Positions 31,600-43,594 of a stretch of 64,000 nt of DNA are shown piece by piece (the stretch's first letter is position 1; the number at the start of each line of letters is the position of its first letter). The notes below the pieces were generated by a model. The model made no database searches, was not told the origin of the DNA, and saw only the letters and a program-made list of their open reading frames with translations. Both the position numbers and the translations under genes were made by a program. Source of the stretch: Gnetum montanum (taxonomy: Eukaryota; Streptophyta; Gnetopsida; Gnetales; Gnetaceae); assembly GCA_015680685.1 (NCBI GenBank), contig MNCI01022113.1:440945-504944 (forward strand). Direction: 5' to 3'.

Positions 31600-32260
31600 G
31601 GTGATTCTAAATCACCTACATCTTATAAAAATGTTTCTAAGGTCTCTAAGGTGTGTACCCTGATCTTTGGAGAAAATGGTTAAGTCATCTAGGTAGATAA
31701 TAATGCACTTCCTAATTAGCCCCTCGAAAGTTTTGTTCATAGCTTTTTGAAAGGTGGAACAAGCGTTTATGAGGCCAAAGGGAATTTTAGCAAATTAAAA
31801 AGTTCCACATTTTGTCATAAAATGCATTTTATATTGGTCTTTTTTACTTACTAAAATTTGGTTATATCCTAATTACCCATCCAAAAAGGAATACATTTGG
31901 GTGCCATTCACAATTTGCAATAGCTCCTTCATAAGAGGGACTGGATAATTATCCTTAATGCAAGAAGTAATAAGGTTATGAAAATCAATACATAACCTTA
32001 ACTCACCAGTACATTTCCTAACAGGCACTAAGTTTGATATCCAACTGGAGTATCTCACTAGGTAAATAATATTGGATTTTAGAAGCTTGTTGATTTCTAC
32101 TTTCATGAGGAATTCAATCTTTGGATTTACAGGTCTGATTTTTTGCCTAAATGGTTTTTGTTTTGGCCTAAGGAGAATTGTATGTGTCATCACTAATAGA
32201 TTAAAAGTTCTAAGGTCTTCATAAGTCTAGGCCAGAACATCATTAAACTCATGTAGTAAT
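31600..32260 (-). pseudogene. Gypsy reverse transcriptase
   Basis: The open part 32193-31873 gives KIEFLMKVEINKLLKSN, SSWISNLVPVRK and LRLCIDFHNL. Continuing in frame past stops are YNQILVSKKDQYKMHF, IPFGLINACSTFQKAMN and IIYLDDLTIF, with YLDD at the complement of 31684-31695. All catalytic Asp residues are present, but in-frame TAA and TGA codons kill the frame, for example the stop after FLDG. Confidence 0.9.
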
Positions 32261-32322
32261 TCAACTAGGCTTTGTCTTTCATCTAGATGTAAACAAACTC
32301 CCATTTTAATAGGGTATTGTCT

Positions 32323-32997
32323 TCATTTCTTTTGAATATGAATTATTTCGATCTCAACTAACATTTGTGAGTTAGTGTTTTTAGATAAGTCAATGGTCTT
32401 AGTGTGCAAGTCATCAAATAATGTTTCAAGAGATATTCTGTTCAAGAACACAACATCCTTTGATATATCTCTTTGATCACTAAATTTTCCTTTCGAAAAT
32501 AGAAATTTACAAACATAGTCATTGTCATCAAACATTTGAAAGGAAAAGACATTATCAGGGATAGAATAGGACTTCACCTTTTCAGTAATAATTTCTAAAT
32601 CCCAAGCATGATGTTTAAATGGGACATCCAAAGTTGTGGACATTTGGGCTAGCCCATCAAGAACGTAATTTTCTTTTCTTGGTATATGTTTGATGGTTAC
32701 ATGTTCAAAATCTTTAAAGAGCTCAAGAATATAAGCTTTATATGCTTTCATGGTGACATCTTTATCATCATAGGTTCCATTGACTTGATTTACTATTAAT
32801 TGGGAGTCATTGTAGATTTTAAGTTTGGATAAGTTGTAGTATTGAGCTAGTTTGATCCCATGTATAAGTACTTCATATTTGACGATGTTGTTAGTTATAG
32901 GTTGTGTAAAATTAATGGCTTTAAGGATAGGAGCTTCACCAAGACGTATAAGCATTATTCCTGCTCCACATCCTTTCTTGGAAGAGGCACTATCCAC
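32323..32997 (-). pseudogene. Additional RNase H domain upstream of gypsy RT
   Basis: This 224-residue frame contains VDSASSKKGCGAG (first Asp), NNIVKYEVLIHGIKLA, KIYNDSQLIVNQVNGTYD (third acidic residue) and PRKENYVLDGLAQ (fourth). This is a plant/archaeal-type RNase HI fold. The catalytic Glu expected in the AEYEAL-like motif is Lys (VKYEVL). It is followed by SIPDNVFSFQMFDD and a linker into RT. In Tat-type gypsy elements, as I recall them, the extra RNase H lies after RT; here it lies between protease and RT. Confidence 0.85.
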
Positions 32998-33006
32998 TCT
33001 TAGTAT

Positions 33007-33330
33007 TCAAATGTTTAAGTTAGTGAAATCTAAAAAATCGGTCCTCTGATCAAGGTAGCAATGATCATCATCAAAATTTGGCTCATCTTCTAATATTTCA
33101 TTGGTTAGAATCTCACTTATGTCCTTATCATTTCCTAATAGTGGTGGGTCATCGAAAAGAAAGGTTCTTCCATCATGTTGGTGGTATAGCAAAGTATCTT
33201 CATACACCTTTTCACACTCTCTAAAACCTTGATAATATTGGATAGAATATGTGTATGAAAAAGGGTTTATTCCTAGAGATTCACCTATATCATCATTCAT
33301 CAAATATTCGCGAAGTCCTAGCTCAACCAC
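33007..33330 (-). pseudogene. Linker segment between protease and the extra RNase H
   Basis: An acidic 107-residue open stretch (LREYLMNDDIGESLGINPF, DEPNFDDDHC) follows the protease in the same polyprotein order. No domain is recognised; it is likely polyprotein spacer. Confidence 0.5.
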
Positions 33331-33585
33331 TCCAACAAAAGGGTTGGTATTTTGATTTCCCAGATATTTACTCTATTGATCAAAAGTCATTATCACTTGT
33401 TTATAAAAGGGTTCTCTTGGTATAATCATATATTTAGATTTCCCTTTGATAGAGATTAATAGTTCTAAGAAATCTAACCTAAAGAAGCCTCCAAACTTGG
33501 CTCCAAAAATCTTAGATAAGAGCACACCATAGGTGGGTAACATATCAACTATTAAGATATCTATGTAACATGTAAATGTAGGGTA

Positions 33586-33999
33586 TTATTTAAGTTTCAC
33601 TTTCATTCCTTTTAATGATCCCACTATAGGTATGTCAAATCCATCAAGTTGAATCACACTTTTCGTTTGTGGTATCATTTGTTCTCCTAAAGCCTTGCAT
33701 ACCTCAAGAGGCATGACACTAACAGTGTTGCCAAAATCCATCAAAAAATTATGGACATTCTTTTCTAAAATGATCAAAGTTATTAGGAAAGGAGGTTGAT
33801 CTTCCTTGCTTGATATGGAATTGTTTGCATTTTGTACTGATAACATGTTAGGACTTTCTGCAAAGGGAACTTGCCTTTTGGGGATCAGGGATTTTTCTTT
33901 TTCAATTTTAGGTGTATGAATTATATTTTGAAGCATCTTTTTCATTTCATTAAAGTGTAGGAAATCATACATCAAAATGTTGGCTTTAACTCTTTTCAA
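33586..33999 (-). pseudogene. Gypsy aspartic protease
   Basis: A 137-residue frame with FLITLIILEKNVHNFLMDFG followed by NTVSVMPLEVCKALGEQ and VIQLDGFDIPIVGSLKG. This is the retropepsin-like fold of gypsy elements. The catalytic D-S/T-G triad reads DFG, so the second residue is replaced and the enzyme would probably be inactive. Confidence 0.8.
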
Positions 34000-34599
34000 A
34001 TCATCAACTAGATCATAAGTCTTATCTACATCTTTGGCTTCCTGTTGAGGTGGGGCTCTTCTAGGTAAAGAAGGGAAGTTTAATCATTCTGGGGTATTTA
34101 CTTGGGATGACCCAATTTAGTTGTTTGTATGTTTTGACTAGGAACTCTTTTTTTTGGAGGAGTATAAGGATTATTTCTAGTTTATTGTTGTGTGTTGTTC
34201 ATATTTTCAGTAAGTCTACGGTAGAAAGCATTATGTGGGTTAGGGTTGCTTACCATAACTTGTTCCAATGAAGAAAACTCTTCATTTTCTGTCTCATGAG
34301 GTACATTAAGGACCATAACAGGGTGTTTTCCATTTTATTGACTCTAGGCATTGTCACCATATAGTGCTAGAAATTGAGGACAAATTTTTTTAAAGTGTTG
34401 CCTAGTGTTATGGAAATGACAATATAACACTAATCATCATTGATTGACGTACTTGGCTTTTCTGGTTGTATAGTACCCTTGTTGTTGTTCTGCTTTAATT
34501 CAACTACTTCATTTGAAAGTTTCTATAGTGAAGTTAATATCTAGGTCATCTGATTTTGAGTTGTAGGTTCAACCAGATTGGATATCCCATTTGGGTTTA

Positions 34600-35580
34600 C
34601 GATGGATTAGATTAAGGCTTTCAATTGATCATTATTCAAACCAATGTTGGATGGTAGAAATGAAGAATATGTGGGACCTTGAAAACAACTATCTATAGGT
34701 TGAGTCATTTGAAGGGAAGTGGAAGTTTGAAACATAGTATTGGTCATTGGGAAAGTTGGTAAAGGAAGATGACTAGGTTGCATATGGTTACTAACGCTCA
34801 TCATCCCAAATTGGGTTTAAATGTTGTTCATGAGGGAAATTTGTTCTAATTTGATGGATTTAGCCATTGCTCCTTATATTTTTGTTATGCTAGGATTAGA
34901 TTTGATGGCATCAACAAAGAATGGATCAATGGTGGACAAGTAAAAATTGAGGATGCCATCAGGTTGTGGGTGCATCTCACTTGGCACATAAGCAAGGTGA
35001 TGCAGGAATCTTAGGTTGTAATCCCGAACAATTTCCCCAGGTATCTTTCTTAAGCTTGTGAAATCGCTTGATGTTATGGTCGGGATAGTGAACTTATCAA
35101 ACTAAAGTAGGAACTTATTTTTAAACTCCTACCATGAGTCAATAGAGGCATTTGGGAGCATCAAAAACCATTAGGTGGCTTTGCTCCTAAAAGTGGTCAC
35201 AAATACCATACATGCTATGTCATTTTGTACAATGTTATGGATTCCTATTAAGGTTTCAAAACATTATATATGTTAGCAGGCATCACTAGTAGGGGTTGTG
35301 GGATCATAGAACAAGTTAATGTCTTGGAGTGATTTTGGGATGTCACAATAATTGGCAAAGTTAAAGGGGTTGCTCACCAAGAAAGCCAAGGGTTGATTGG
35401 CTACCATCGTAGTTTGAGTTCTTCTAGGGATAGAACTTGGGAAACATGAAGCTTGTTGTTTCCTTAATGTAAAGTGATGGCTAGCTAGTCGATTAGGGGC
35501 AGAGGTAAGTGATTCTTGTTGGGAGGGTTCACTATATATTGAAATTGAGTAAAAGAAAACAAAAATATTGAAATAATATT
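34600..35580 (-). pseudogene. Gypsy gag remnant
   Basis: The minus strand reads FLVSNPFNFANYCDIPKSLQ, NDIACMVFVTTFRSKAT, LMLPNASIDSW, EFKNKFLL, FDKFTIPT and LRKIPGEIVRDYNLRFLHHL. This pattern fits the retrotransposon gag capsid region. About seven in-frame stops interrupt it, all TAA or TAG. A Pro/Ser/Thr-rich tail (34804-34607) follows. No CCHC knuckle could be identified. Confidence 0.7.
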
Positions 35581-36054
35581 ATATTTTTTTTACCAAAAAA
35601 ACTAAAATATGCTATATAAAAAAATTAAAAGAAAAATAAATGCACAAAATTGCAATATTTATAAAATTTAAAAGGAAAATAGTAAAGTGAAAAATTTTAG
35701 AAAATAAATTTAAAATTGAATAATTAAATAAAACCACCTTACCCAAGTTAGGACTTAGGTAAGGACCACCAAAACACAAATGTGAAAGGAGACTAAAAAA
35801 TGAAAGGTTTTAAAAGAAGGATTAGAAATGGGTGATGAGACATTAAAATTTTTAGGAAATGAACTTTTGAGATTAGAAATAAAGGGGCTTGAAAATTTTC
35901 AAAAAATAAAGCAAAAGTTTTTTTTAAAACCAGGGTTGAAAATAGAGACTTTAGCGAAAAAAATAAGTTTTAAAACAAGATCGAAAAATGAGTTAGGAAC
36001 AAGAAAAAATGGGAAGAAAAATTGATATGAGAAAACAAAAGGCTCGAAAAATGG

Positions 36055-36077
36055 CCTTCCTTTTAGTGCCAAAAAGA
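36055..36077 (-). other. Candidate primer-binding site of the gypsy element
   Basis: Just inside the 5' LTR on the minus strand, TTGGCACTAAAAGGAAG starts with the TGG expected of a tRNA 3'-CCA complement, about 7 bases in. I cannot name the tRNA. Confidence 0.35.
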
Positions 36078-37529
36078 TATTGATGCATAAATTTTGGACA
36101 CACCAACACTTGGGAGGAGACTATTGCCTAGGGTGCCTCTTGTATGGGCATAGAAACCTAGGAATAGTCTCAGCTGGAGAGGGCTACATGACATTTCAAA
36201 AATAAAATAAATTAAACTAAAAAGTTCGGAGAATTTAAATTGAATGACTGTCTTGAATTTCAAGACTTAAATAAAATACAGTAACTAATAAATTGTAAAC
36301 TTTTCCTTGGTCTTTGTTGTTATCACTGATTTGTGTCGTCTCATCACTGTAGATGCTGACACTACTCATAGCCATTAGGAGAAGGAGAGAGAGAGATTTG
36401 TTTTGCTACCATCCACCATCATTTATGGTTGCTCCCAGGTAGAAAACCCTTGCGGTAGCAAGGATGTAAATCCTGTTGTGCACAAGAACATGCTATCGCA
36501 ATTGCTGCTGTCATGTGGAGAGAGAGAGGGGGGAAGACTTCCATTGTCTGTCAACCGCCAATCATAGCTGCATGCAACATGCTATCACTATCAACTAACC
36601 TACATTGTGACCATCACCTACAGCTCTATGGAATCGTTGCCACCATTAGACGTCTATTGCCATCAATGTCTCTGGTGCATGGTAGTTTATAGATGCATAT
36701 ACCTTTTGCAACGTATGATGTCACTAATGTCTTTGCTAAAGGGAGGGAAGGTTGCACCCTGCACCACCACTTAGAGTGCACACCTGCTACTATCTACAAT
36801 CACACATGTTGCAACTGTGGTTGTCAAATAGTCACACACCATCCAGAGAGACTATCTACTATCACCATACGTTGTCTATGTGCCACCACATGCACGTTGC
36901 CTATCTTTTCCACTGCCATGCAATCTACCACATGTGCTATGCTCCCACTCTTGTCTTCTGCTTGCTACATAGACTAGTAGGAGAGAGGAGGCCCCTAGAT
37001 CCAATCCCCCAAGCTATTGTTGCCTAGCCCTCAACTGGTGCCGAGAGTTACACTAGCGCTAAGCATTCCCCCTTGTTCCTTCCATGTTCCTCCTTTTCTT
37101 ACCATGGCTACCTATCATTCAGAGTCGCTACTACCACCTCTTTGTACTACAACATGCTACCCATAACTCCCTTTCATGAATGTGATGCTTGAAAATGGTA
37201 AATGTTGGAAACAAAAAAATAAATGAAAGGTAAATTTGACACACTGACTTTTGATTAAAAATTTTGTAGCCTAGCCTTCTCCAAAACATAGTTACATGCA
37301 CATATGTTTTTCTTACTGATGTTGTACAATGTCCACAACTAAAAATTTATTACTACCATCCTAATTTTAGCATAGCCATTACTATCATTTTCACCATGAC
37401 TTGAGAAAATTTTGGTAACGACTATTCTTATTTTGACCTATCTTGACACATCTATGAATTACTATTCTTTGAAGATTAATGTTATTCATCATGGCCCCAT
37501 GCCTAGCATGGGCAATGTTGGCATTAACA
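36078..37529 (-). repeat. Gypsy element 5' LTR
   Basis: This 1452-bp repeat starts TATTGATGC (terminal TG mutated to TA) and ends GCATTAACA. It is collinear with 26708-28169. Confidence 0.9.
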
Positions 37530-37928
37530 ATTATTAGGTTTTCATTTTAAGTCAATAATTTTGCAACTCATAAACTCTATTAAAGTCTAACTTTAAGTTA
37601 ATTTTTATGTAGACTATAAAGTCTATGTAGCTTCTCAAGTCCTATGTGAAGTAGCTTTTAAGTTAATTACTTAAGGTAGCTAATGAAGTATAGTAGTTTT
37701 TAAATTAATTACTATGTAGCTAATAATGTCTCTTTAGTAGTAGTAAATGTGTGATGTTGTTTCGAATTTTAATGTGGAACATTGTTACTAGTTCAAAGTT
37801 GTATGTTAAAATATATTTAAGCGTGTGAATTGAAGATGTTTAAAAACATGGCTTTCATTTGTCAAAGATGTTTAAGTGTGTAACTTTTATTTTTTATTAA
37901 TGCTTCTATTAATAAGTACATCCTTTTT
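37530..37928 (+). repeat. Minisatellite-field remnant between gypsy and copia
   Basis: AT-rich sequence, with recognisable minisatellite half-units only at about 37740-37800 (GTGTGATGTTGTTTCGAATTT and GGAACATTGTTACTAG types). ACTATGTAGCTAAT-like phrases repeat at 37600-37740. It is the continuation of the ancestral field cut by the gypsy insertion. Confidence 0.5.
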
Positions 37929-38296
37929 TGTTAAAAATAGAGAGAATAAAGAAAATGCAAGTGAGAATTTTATTGATTCCTTCCACACACAACATCAGAC
38001 ACAAGTTGCACATTTATAGGCCAAGGAATCAATATGGACAGCATGCAAGAAGACACTTGTCCAACATTTAGCACTTCAAATGAATAACATGCAACACTCC
38101 AAATGGACATGTAGCATGATATATGGACAACATGCATCACAGTAATGTGTAGAAGCACACTAACAGAAAACAACCAACTACATCTAAAAAATTAGCAATA
38201 AACATCTAAGAACAAGGAGCTAATAACTTGATGCTCCATTATTAACAAACTTCTAAAGACTAGGACCACTAAATGATAGAGCCATATTTCTTATCA
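37929..38296 (-). repeat. Copia element 3' LTR
   Basis: A 368-bp repeat starting TGTTAAAAATAGAG and ending TTCTTATCA. It matches 41696-42058 at about 90% by eye. Confidence 0.9.
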
Positions 38297-38327
38297 TTCT
38301 TCTTTAAACTAAAATGCTCTTCAACAT

Positions 38328-39012
38328 TTAGTTTACTTCAAGTTGTGTAGCTTTTTCCAAAGTGCAAATACCAAGTAACTTCCTTAACTTCAAAAACATA
38401 ACCAATTTTAGAGGCTTGATTAGAATATCAACAATCTGCTCTTCACTTCTACAAAAAATGAGATCAATGACTCCATTACTCATCAAATCCCTTAAAAACT
38501 GATATTTCACATCTATATGCTTGCTTTGTCCATGGAGAACTAGATTTTTTAAAAGTTTAATTGCTGAATTGCTATCATTGTAAATTGTTGTGGCTCCTTG
38601 TTACTTGAAATTTAGCTCTTGAATAATTTTCTTCAACTAAATAGCTTGATAGGCACATGAAGTTTCAGCTACAAATTCAACTTCGATGGTCGATAAAGTG
38701 ACAATCGGTTGCTTCTTCAAGAACCATGAAACAACACATGAACCAAGTTTGAAAACATATCTTGAAGTGCTTTTTTGAATTGTCTTGATCCCTAGCATAG
38801 TTGTTTTGAGTAAAGCCAATTAAATTTGACTTGCCTTCCTTCTTGTAGAATAGCCCAAACTTTTTTGTACCTTGCAAGTAACAAATGATCCTCTTGGTAG
38901 TAAATAAATGCATCTCTATTGGGCTTTCCATATATCTGCTAATTAAACTTACATAATGCATTATGTCTAGCCTTGTTGCTATTATATACATCAAACATTC
39001 CACAATTTGCAT
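38328..39012 (-). pseudogene. Copia RNase H region
   Basis: Fragments in order are VECLMYIIATRLDIMHYVSL, ICYLQGTKKFGLFY, KLGSCVVSWFLKKQPIVTLS, then SNSAIKLLKN and HIDVKYQFLRD. This is the RNase H that ends copia polyproteins. It is frame-broken in at least three places. Confidence 0.85.
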
Positions 39013-39213
39013 GTAAAGTGTGATGTCAAACTTCTTTCCTTCTTGATCTTAAGTTAGCTTCAAACCAAACTTAGTTGGGGTGCTCACTGAGTTGCAATTC
39101 TTCATTTGAAACTTGTCTAAAATATCTTGGATGTATTTCTTTTGAGAAACAAAAATACCAATAGAAGTTTGAATAACTTCTATTCCAAGAAAATAATGCA
39201 ACAAACCAAGGTT

Positions 39214-39720
39214 TTACATATCAAATTCAATCATCATAAACTTCTTGAATTTTTCAAACATGGATTTATCATTTCCTGTATACATTAGATCATCAACATA
39301 TAAGCATACAAATAACATTTTCCTTCCATCTCTAATTTTGATAAAAAGTGTATGCTCATATGGACATTTTGTAAAAACTTCCTTCAAAAAATAAGCTTCA
39401 ATTTGACTATACCAAGATTTTGGAGCTTGTTTTAGTTCATATAGAGCCTTCTTCAATTTATACACTTTATGCTCATTTCCAGTCCTAATATAACTAGGAG
39501 GTTGATCAATGAATACCTATTCTTCCAAGTCTCCAAGCAAGAATGTTGATTTCATGTCCAACTGGAAGATAGGCCATGAATTTTGCATAGACATATCAAT
39601 CACTAATCTAATTGTATCATTCTTTGCAACCAAAGCAAAAACTTCTTTATAATCAACCCTGAACTCTTGCTCATAGTATTTTGCTACTAAGCATGCTTTG
39701 TACTTATTGACTTTTCCATT
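39214..39720 (-). pseudogene. Copia reverse transcriptase
   Basis: The open part 39465-39214 reads VYKLKKALYELKQAPKSWY-like (here MYKLKKALYELKQAPKSWYS), then LFVCLYVDDLMYTGND with YVDD at the complement of 39289-39300. The upstream RT motifs (from about 39720) are present but interrupted. The catalytic box is intact; the gene is not. Confidence 0.85.
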
Positions 39721-40177
39721 TTCCTTCAGCTTTTTTTTTGTACAACCACTTCACACCAATGGTCTTTTGCCCTTTTGGAATCTTTGTCAACTCCCAAGTG
39801 TTAGTTCTTTCAATGGCTACAATTTTAGCATCCATTGCCTTTCATCACTTTGATTCTTTAACAGCATCTTCGAAAGCTATTGGATATGAAAATAGATCAA
39901 AATGAGTAAGTGGGTCTTCATTGTGGTTTATTCCTTGTACCTCATAATCCTTCATCCAAGCTGGTCATCTTCTAATGCATTGAGAGCATGAGCTACTAGC
40001 TACATTAGATTGCTCCCTTGATAATTTATTAGTTATAGGAGCTGGTGGGCTTTGTGTGCTTGTTGGAGCTAGATTTTTTGATTGTTGCTCACTCTCTATA
40101 GGTAGGTCCTTTCTCCTTTCTCTATCATCATCAAAACTGATTGGAATATGTTGTCCACCTCTATTATCTTCCCAAAC

Positions 40178-40941
40178 CTAGAACTCAAAAAGCACATCGC
40201 AACTAACAATAATTTCATTAGTCACAAAATTATATAGCTTGTAAGCTTTGGATTGTTCATTGACACCAAGAAAAATACATTTTTCTCCTTTATCATCTAG
40301 CTTTCTTCTCTTCTCATCTAGGATATGAGCATGAGCTATGCAACCAAAAATTCTAAAATGACCAACACTTGTTCTACAATCATTCCAAGCTTCTTCAAGT
40401 ATAACTTTTTGAATTGAAAATGTGGAACTTCTATTCAAAACATAAACACTCTAGTTTACTGCTTCAAGCTAATATCTTTTTGGAACTCCACTCATTGTTA
40501 ACAAGCTTTGCACCATGTTCAAAATCATTCGATTCTTTCTTTCAGACACATCATTTTGTTGTGATGTGTACGCTACTATCAATTACCTTTGAACTCCTTG
40601 CATCTCACAAAAATTAAGGAATTCTTATGAGTTGTATTCTCCACCATGATTAATGTGAAGAATTTTTATCATGTAGCTAACTTCTTTTTTGACCCATGTC
40701 TTGAAGTTTTTGAATACTGAAAGTGTTTTAGATTTTTCTTACAAAAATAAACCCAAGTTTTCCAACTATAATCATTAGTAAATGTTATAAAATAATGTTT
40801 ACCTACTTTTGATGCTAGAGTAATTGGCCTGCAAATATCTAGATCAATCAACTTTAGTACCTTCTTTGCTCTCCCTGATTTTCCTTTTGGAAAATGATCA
40901 CAGTGTTGTTTGCTAACAACACATTCGTCATAAACTTGCAA
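40178..40941 (-). pseudogene. Copia integrase
   Basis: 40941-40669 gives CVVSKQHCDHFPKGKSGRAK, LIDLDICRPI and YFITFTNDYSWKTWVYF (start of the core, with the first catalytic Asp in DLDIC). 40438-40178 gives EAWNDCRTSVGHFRIFGCIA and GEKCIFLGVNEQSKAYKLYN (end of the core). The middle part is broken by stops. Confidence 0.85.
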
Positions 40942-41353
40942 AGGGTTGATTACATCCTACAATGCTTTCTCCTCATTGTCTTGCTAAATCAATTTTTGCT
41001 CATGAATCATTAATGAACTCTTCAACTCATCAAGTGAAAGTGCATCAATATCTTTGGATTCTTCAATGCTACAAACAAGATTGAATGTTGATGTCATTGT
41101 GTGTAGAATTTTCTCAATTATAGTAATGTCCTCCATCTTGTTATCATTTATTCACATCTTATTAGTGATGTCCATTGTTCTAGAGAAATAATCTAAAATT
41201 GTCTCTTCTAACTTCATGCGTAAAGTCTCAAACTCAGTGCAAAGTGTTTGAAGTTATATTCTTCTTGCCATTGTCAACCCCTAGTATTTTTTTCTTCATG
41301 AAATTCCAAATCTAATTGGAGGTGTCTTTGTAGAGAATTATATCCAAGATCGA

Positions 41354-41575
41354 TCAATCAATTGCTTGAAAGAGATAATTCTTTGCCTTGAGATCCTTCA
41401 ACCTTTGTTCTTCTAGCTTTGTTCTCTGTCTTGTTGTTGGTTTCGCTATCTTGGAATCAACAACTTGCCAATACTCTTTTGATATCAGGAAATTCTCCAT
41501 CAACATGCTCCAATGATCATAATGATCATTGAAACAAGGAATAGAAGGTTGCATGAAATTCTCAAAGTATGTCAT
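41354..41575 (-). pseudogene. Copia gag, N-terminal part
   Basis: A 73-residue frame from ATG: FNDHYDHWSMLMENFLISKE, YWQVVD and RLKDLKAKNYLFQAID. This is the start of a copia gag (UBN2-like). It continues degraded for about 400 bases, then joins integrase directly. Confidence 0.75.
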
Positions 41576-41679
41576 TTATGAGTTTCTATTGCAAAGCAAA
41601 GCAAAACAAAACAAAACAAAGTGAATAGAAATAAAGCTATTGCTACTAGACTCTATCTTAATTTTCTCGCTCTTAATGT

Positions 41680-41695
41680 GGCTTCGATACCAATA
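41680..41695 (-). other. Primer-binding site of the copia element
   Basis: Next to the 5' LTR on the minus strand, TTGGTATCGAAGCC closely resembles the initiator-Met tRNA site TGGTATCAGAGC used by copia elements. Confidence 0.7.
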
Positions 41696-42058
41696 TGTTA
41701 AAAATAGAGAGAACAAAGAAAATGCAAATGAGAATATTATTGATTACTTCCACACACAACATTAAACACAAGCTGCACATTTATAGGCCTAGGAATCAAT
41801 ATGGACAACATGCAACACGACACTTGGCCAACATGTAGCACTTCAAATGAATAACATGCAACACTCCAAATGGACACATGCAACATGATACATGGAAAAC
41901 ATGTAATACATTAATGTGCAAAAGCACACTAACAGAAAACAACCAACTACATCTAAAAAATAAGTAACAAATATCTAAGAACAAGGAGCTAATAACATGA
42001 TGCTCCATTATTAATAAACTCCTAGGACCACTAAATGACAAATCCACATTTCTTAACA
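41696..42058 (-). repeat. Copia element 5' LTR
   Basis: A 363-bp repeat starting TGTTAAAAATAGAG and ending TTTCTTAACA, a good terminal inversion. It pairs with 37929-38296. Confidence 0.9.
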
Positions 42059-42289
42059 CTTTTCATATGCACTTTAATATAGAGAAAATCAAATATGAAA
42101 GTAGGATATGAGTTTTGTTTTGCTTTCTTCTATTCATAAGGGTCAATTTGTAATATGAGGTTGAATATGCATTTCTTTCCACACAATAAGGATCAGTTAC
42201 ATAGATAAAAAAGATAATACATGAAAATCAAGGTAAAAAATATAATACATAAAAATAAATTTGATGAAACTAAGAAGATCATAAATGCT

Positions 42290-43590
42290 CCAAAAGACAA
42301 AGAAGGTAACAATGGTTGATCAGCTACCTTTTACGAAGGAATAACTTGTGGGTACTAAACTTGTATGTATTATTACTAAAAATATGAAAAATATGAATAA
42401 GATTTTAAGTGTGCATATTGAGCCACAATGTCATCATTGGTGCAAAGCTAAATCTTGCTATAAATATAGTGCAAAAATGCTTTTAATATTTTGAGTGATA
42501 TCTTAATTGTTTTGAGCTTGGTTATAAGTTTGATTTTGTAGAGAGGTTTTTATTTTTTGAATTTTTAGTTTCAACCAAATGTTATTACCACTTTAATGTG
42601 AAAGGTAATTTCTACTTTCAACATGTTATTACTATTGTAATGTAGAACATCATTTTCACTTTCGATATATGACATAATTACCATGAAACATTTTTTTCAC
42701 TTTCAACACGTGACATTGTTTCTAGTTTCAATGTGTGAGAACATGTGACATCATTTATTCTTTTAATGCATGATGTTATTACTAGTTCAGCATATAACAT
42801 CATTTACACTTTTGACACGCGACATTATTACCACTTTAACCTAAAATGTCATTTCAACTTTCAACATTAACAAGTGTTACCACTTTAACATGGAATATCA
42901 TTTCCACTATCAATGCACAACATCTTCATGAAATGTACTATATCATCTGATGTATTACTAATTTTTGTAACGAGCAACAAAATTCTTTTGATGTTTTGGG
43001 TGAAATCTTAGGTTGGGTGTTTTGAGTCTGGTTACAAGTTTGATTTTGCAAAAGGGTTTTCATTTCACCTAAGTTCAAATTTTCAATTACAATGCAATAT
43101 CGATATTGTTATCAGTTGTGAAACATAATTTCTATTTCAATTGTTACTACTATAAAACATCATTTCTACTTTCAATTGTTACCACTTCAAAATATAACTT
43201 CATTTTGACTTTTTCTAAGCAACATTATTACCACTTTAACCTAAAATGTCATTTCCACTTTCAACATTAGCAACTGTTACCACTTTAACTAGGAATATCA
43301 ATTGCACTTTTAATGTCCAACATCATGAAACATACTACATCATGTGATGTAACAAAATGAAAAATGTGTGTATTACTAATTTTTATAATGGGCAACAAAA
43401 TGCTTTTGATGTTTTGTGTAATATCTTAAGTGTTTTGATATTGGTTACAAGTTTGATTTTGCAGAAGAGTTTGCATTTAGTTAAGTTTGAATTTTCAGTT
43501 ACAATGTGATTTCAAGATTGTTATTACTTCAATGTGAAACATAATTTCTACTTTAAATTATTACTAATATGGAACATCAGTTGATGAAGT
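42290..43590 (+). repeat. Higher-order degenerate tandem repeat, period about 425-495 bp
   Basis: A block with GCTTTTGATGTTTTG-like text, then GGTTACAAGTTTGATTTTGCA, recurs near 42475, 42968 and 43393. Each is followed by minisatellite half-units (CATTTCCACTTTCAA and GTTACCACTTTAA types). A related block is at 26190. The repeats are strongly diverged. No coding content is seen. Confidence 0.7.
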
Positions 43591-43594
43591 GTAT

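Larger units (their letters stand above)
26708..37529 (-). mobile_element. Ty3/gypsy LTR retrotransposon with an extra RNase H, 10.8 kb
   Basis: Two 1.45-kb LTRs enclose 7.9 kb. On the minus strand the order is gag (35.6-34.6 kb), protease (33.99-33.59), an extra RNase H (33.0-32.3), RT (32.26-31.6), the usual gypsy RNase H (31.39-31.04) and integrase (30.6-29.7). A polypurine tract containing TTTGGGGGG lies next to the 3' LTR (complement of about 28172-28187). All frames are broken and the LTRs differ by roughly 15% by eye, so this is an old insertion. It interrupts the degenerate minisatellite. Confidence 0.9.
37929..42058 (-). mobile_element. Ty1/copia LTR retrotransposon, internally deleted, 4.1 kb
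   Basis: Short LTRs (about 365 bp) enclose 3.4 kb coded on the minus strand. The order is gag start (41575), integrase (40941-40178), RT (39465-39214) and RNase H (39012-38328). This is the copia order, with integrase before RT. Only about 400 bases lie between the gag start and integrase. The gag zinc knuckle, protease and GAG-pre-integrase region are not there, so about 1 kb appears deleted. The flanking five bases (TTTTT and CTTTT) are a poor target-site match. Confidence 0.9.
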
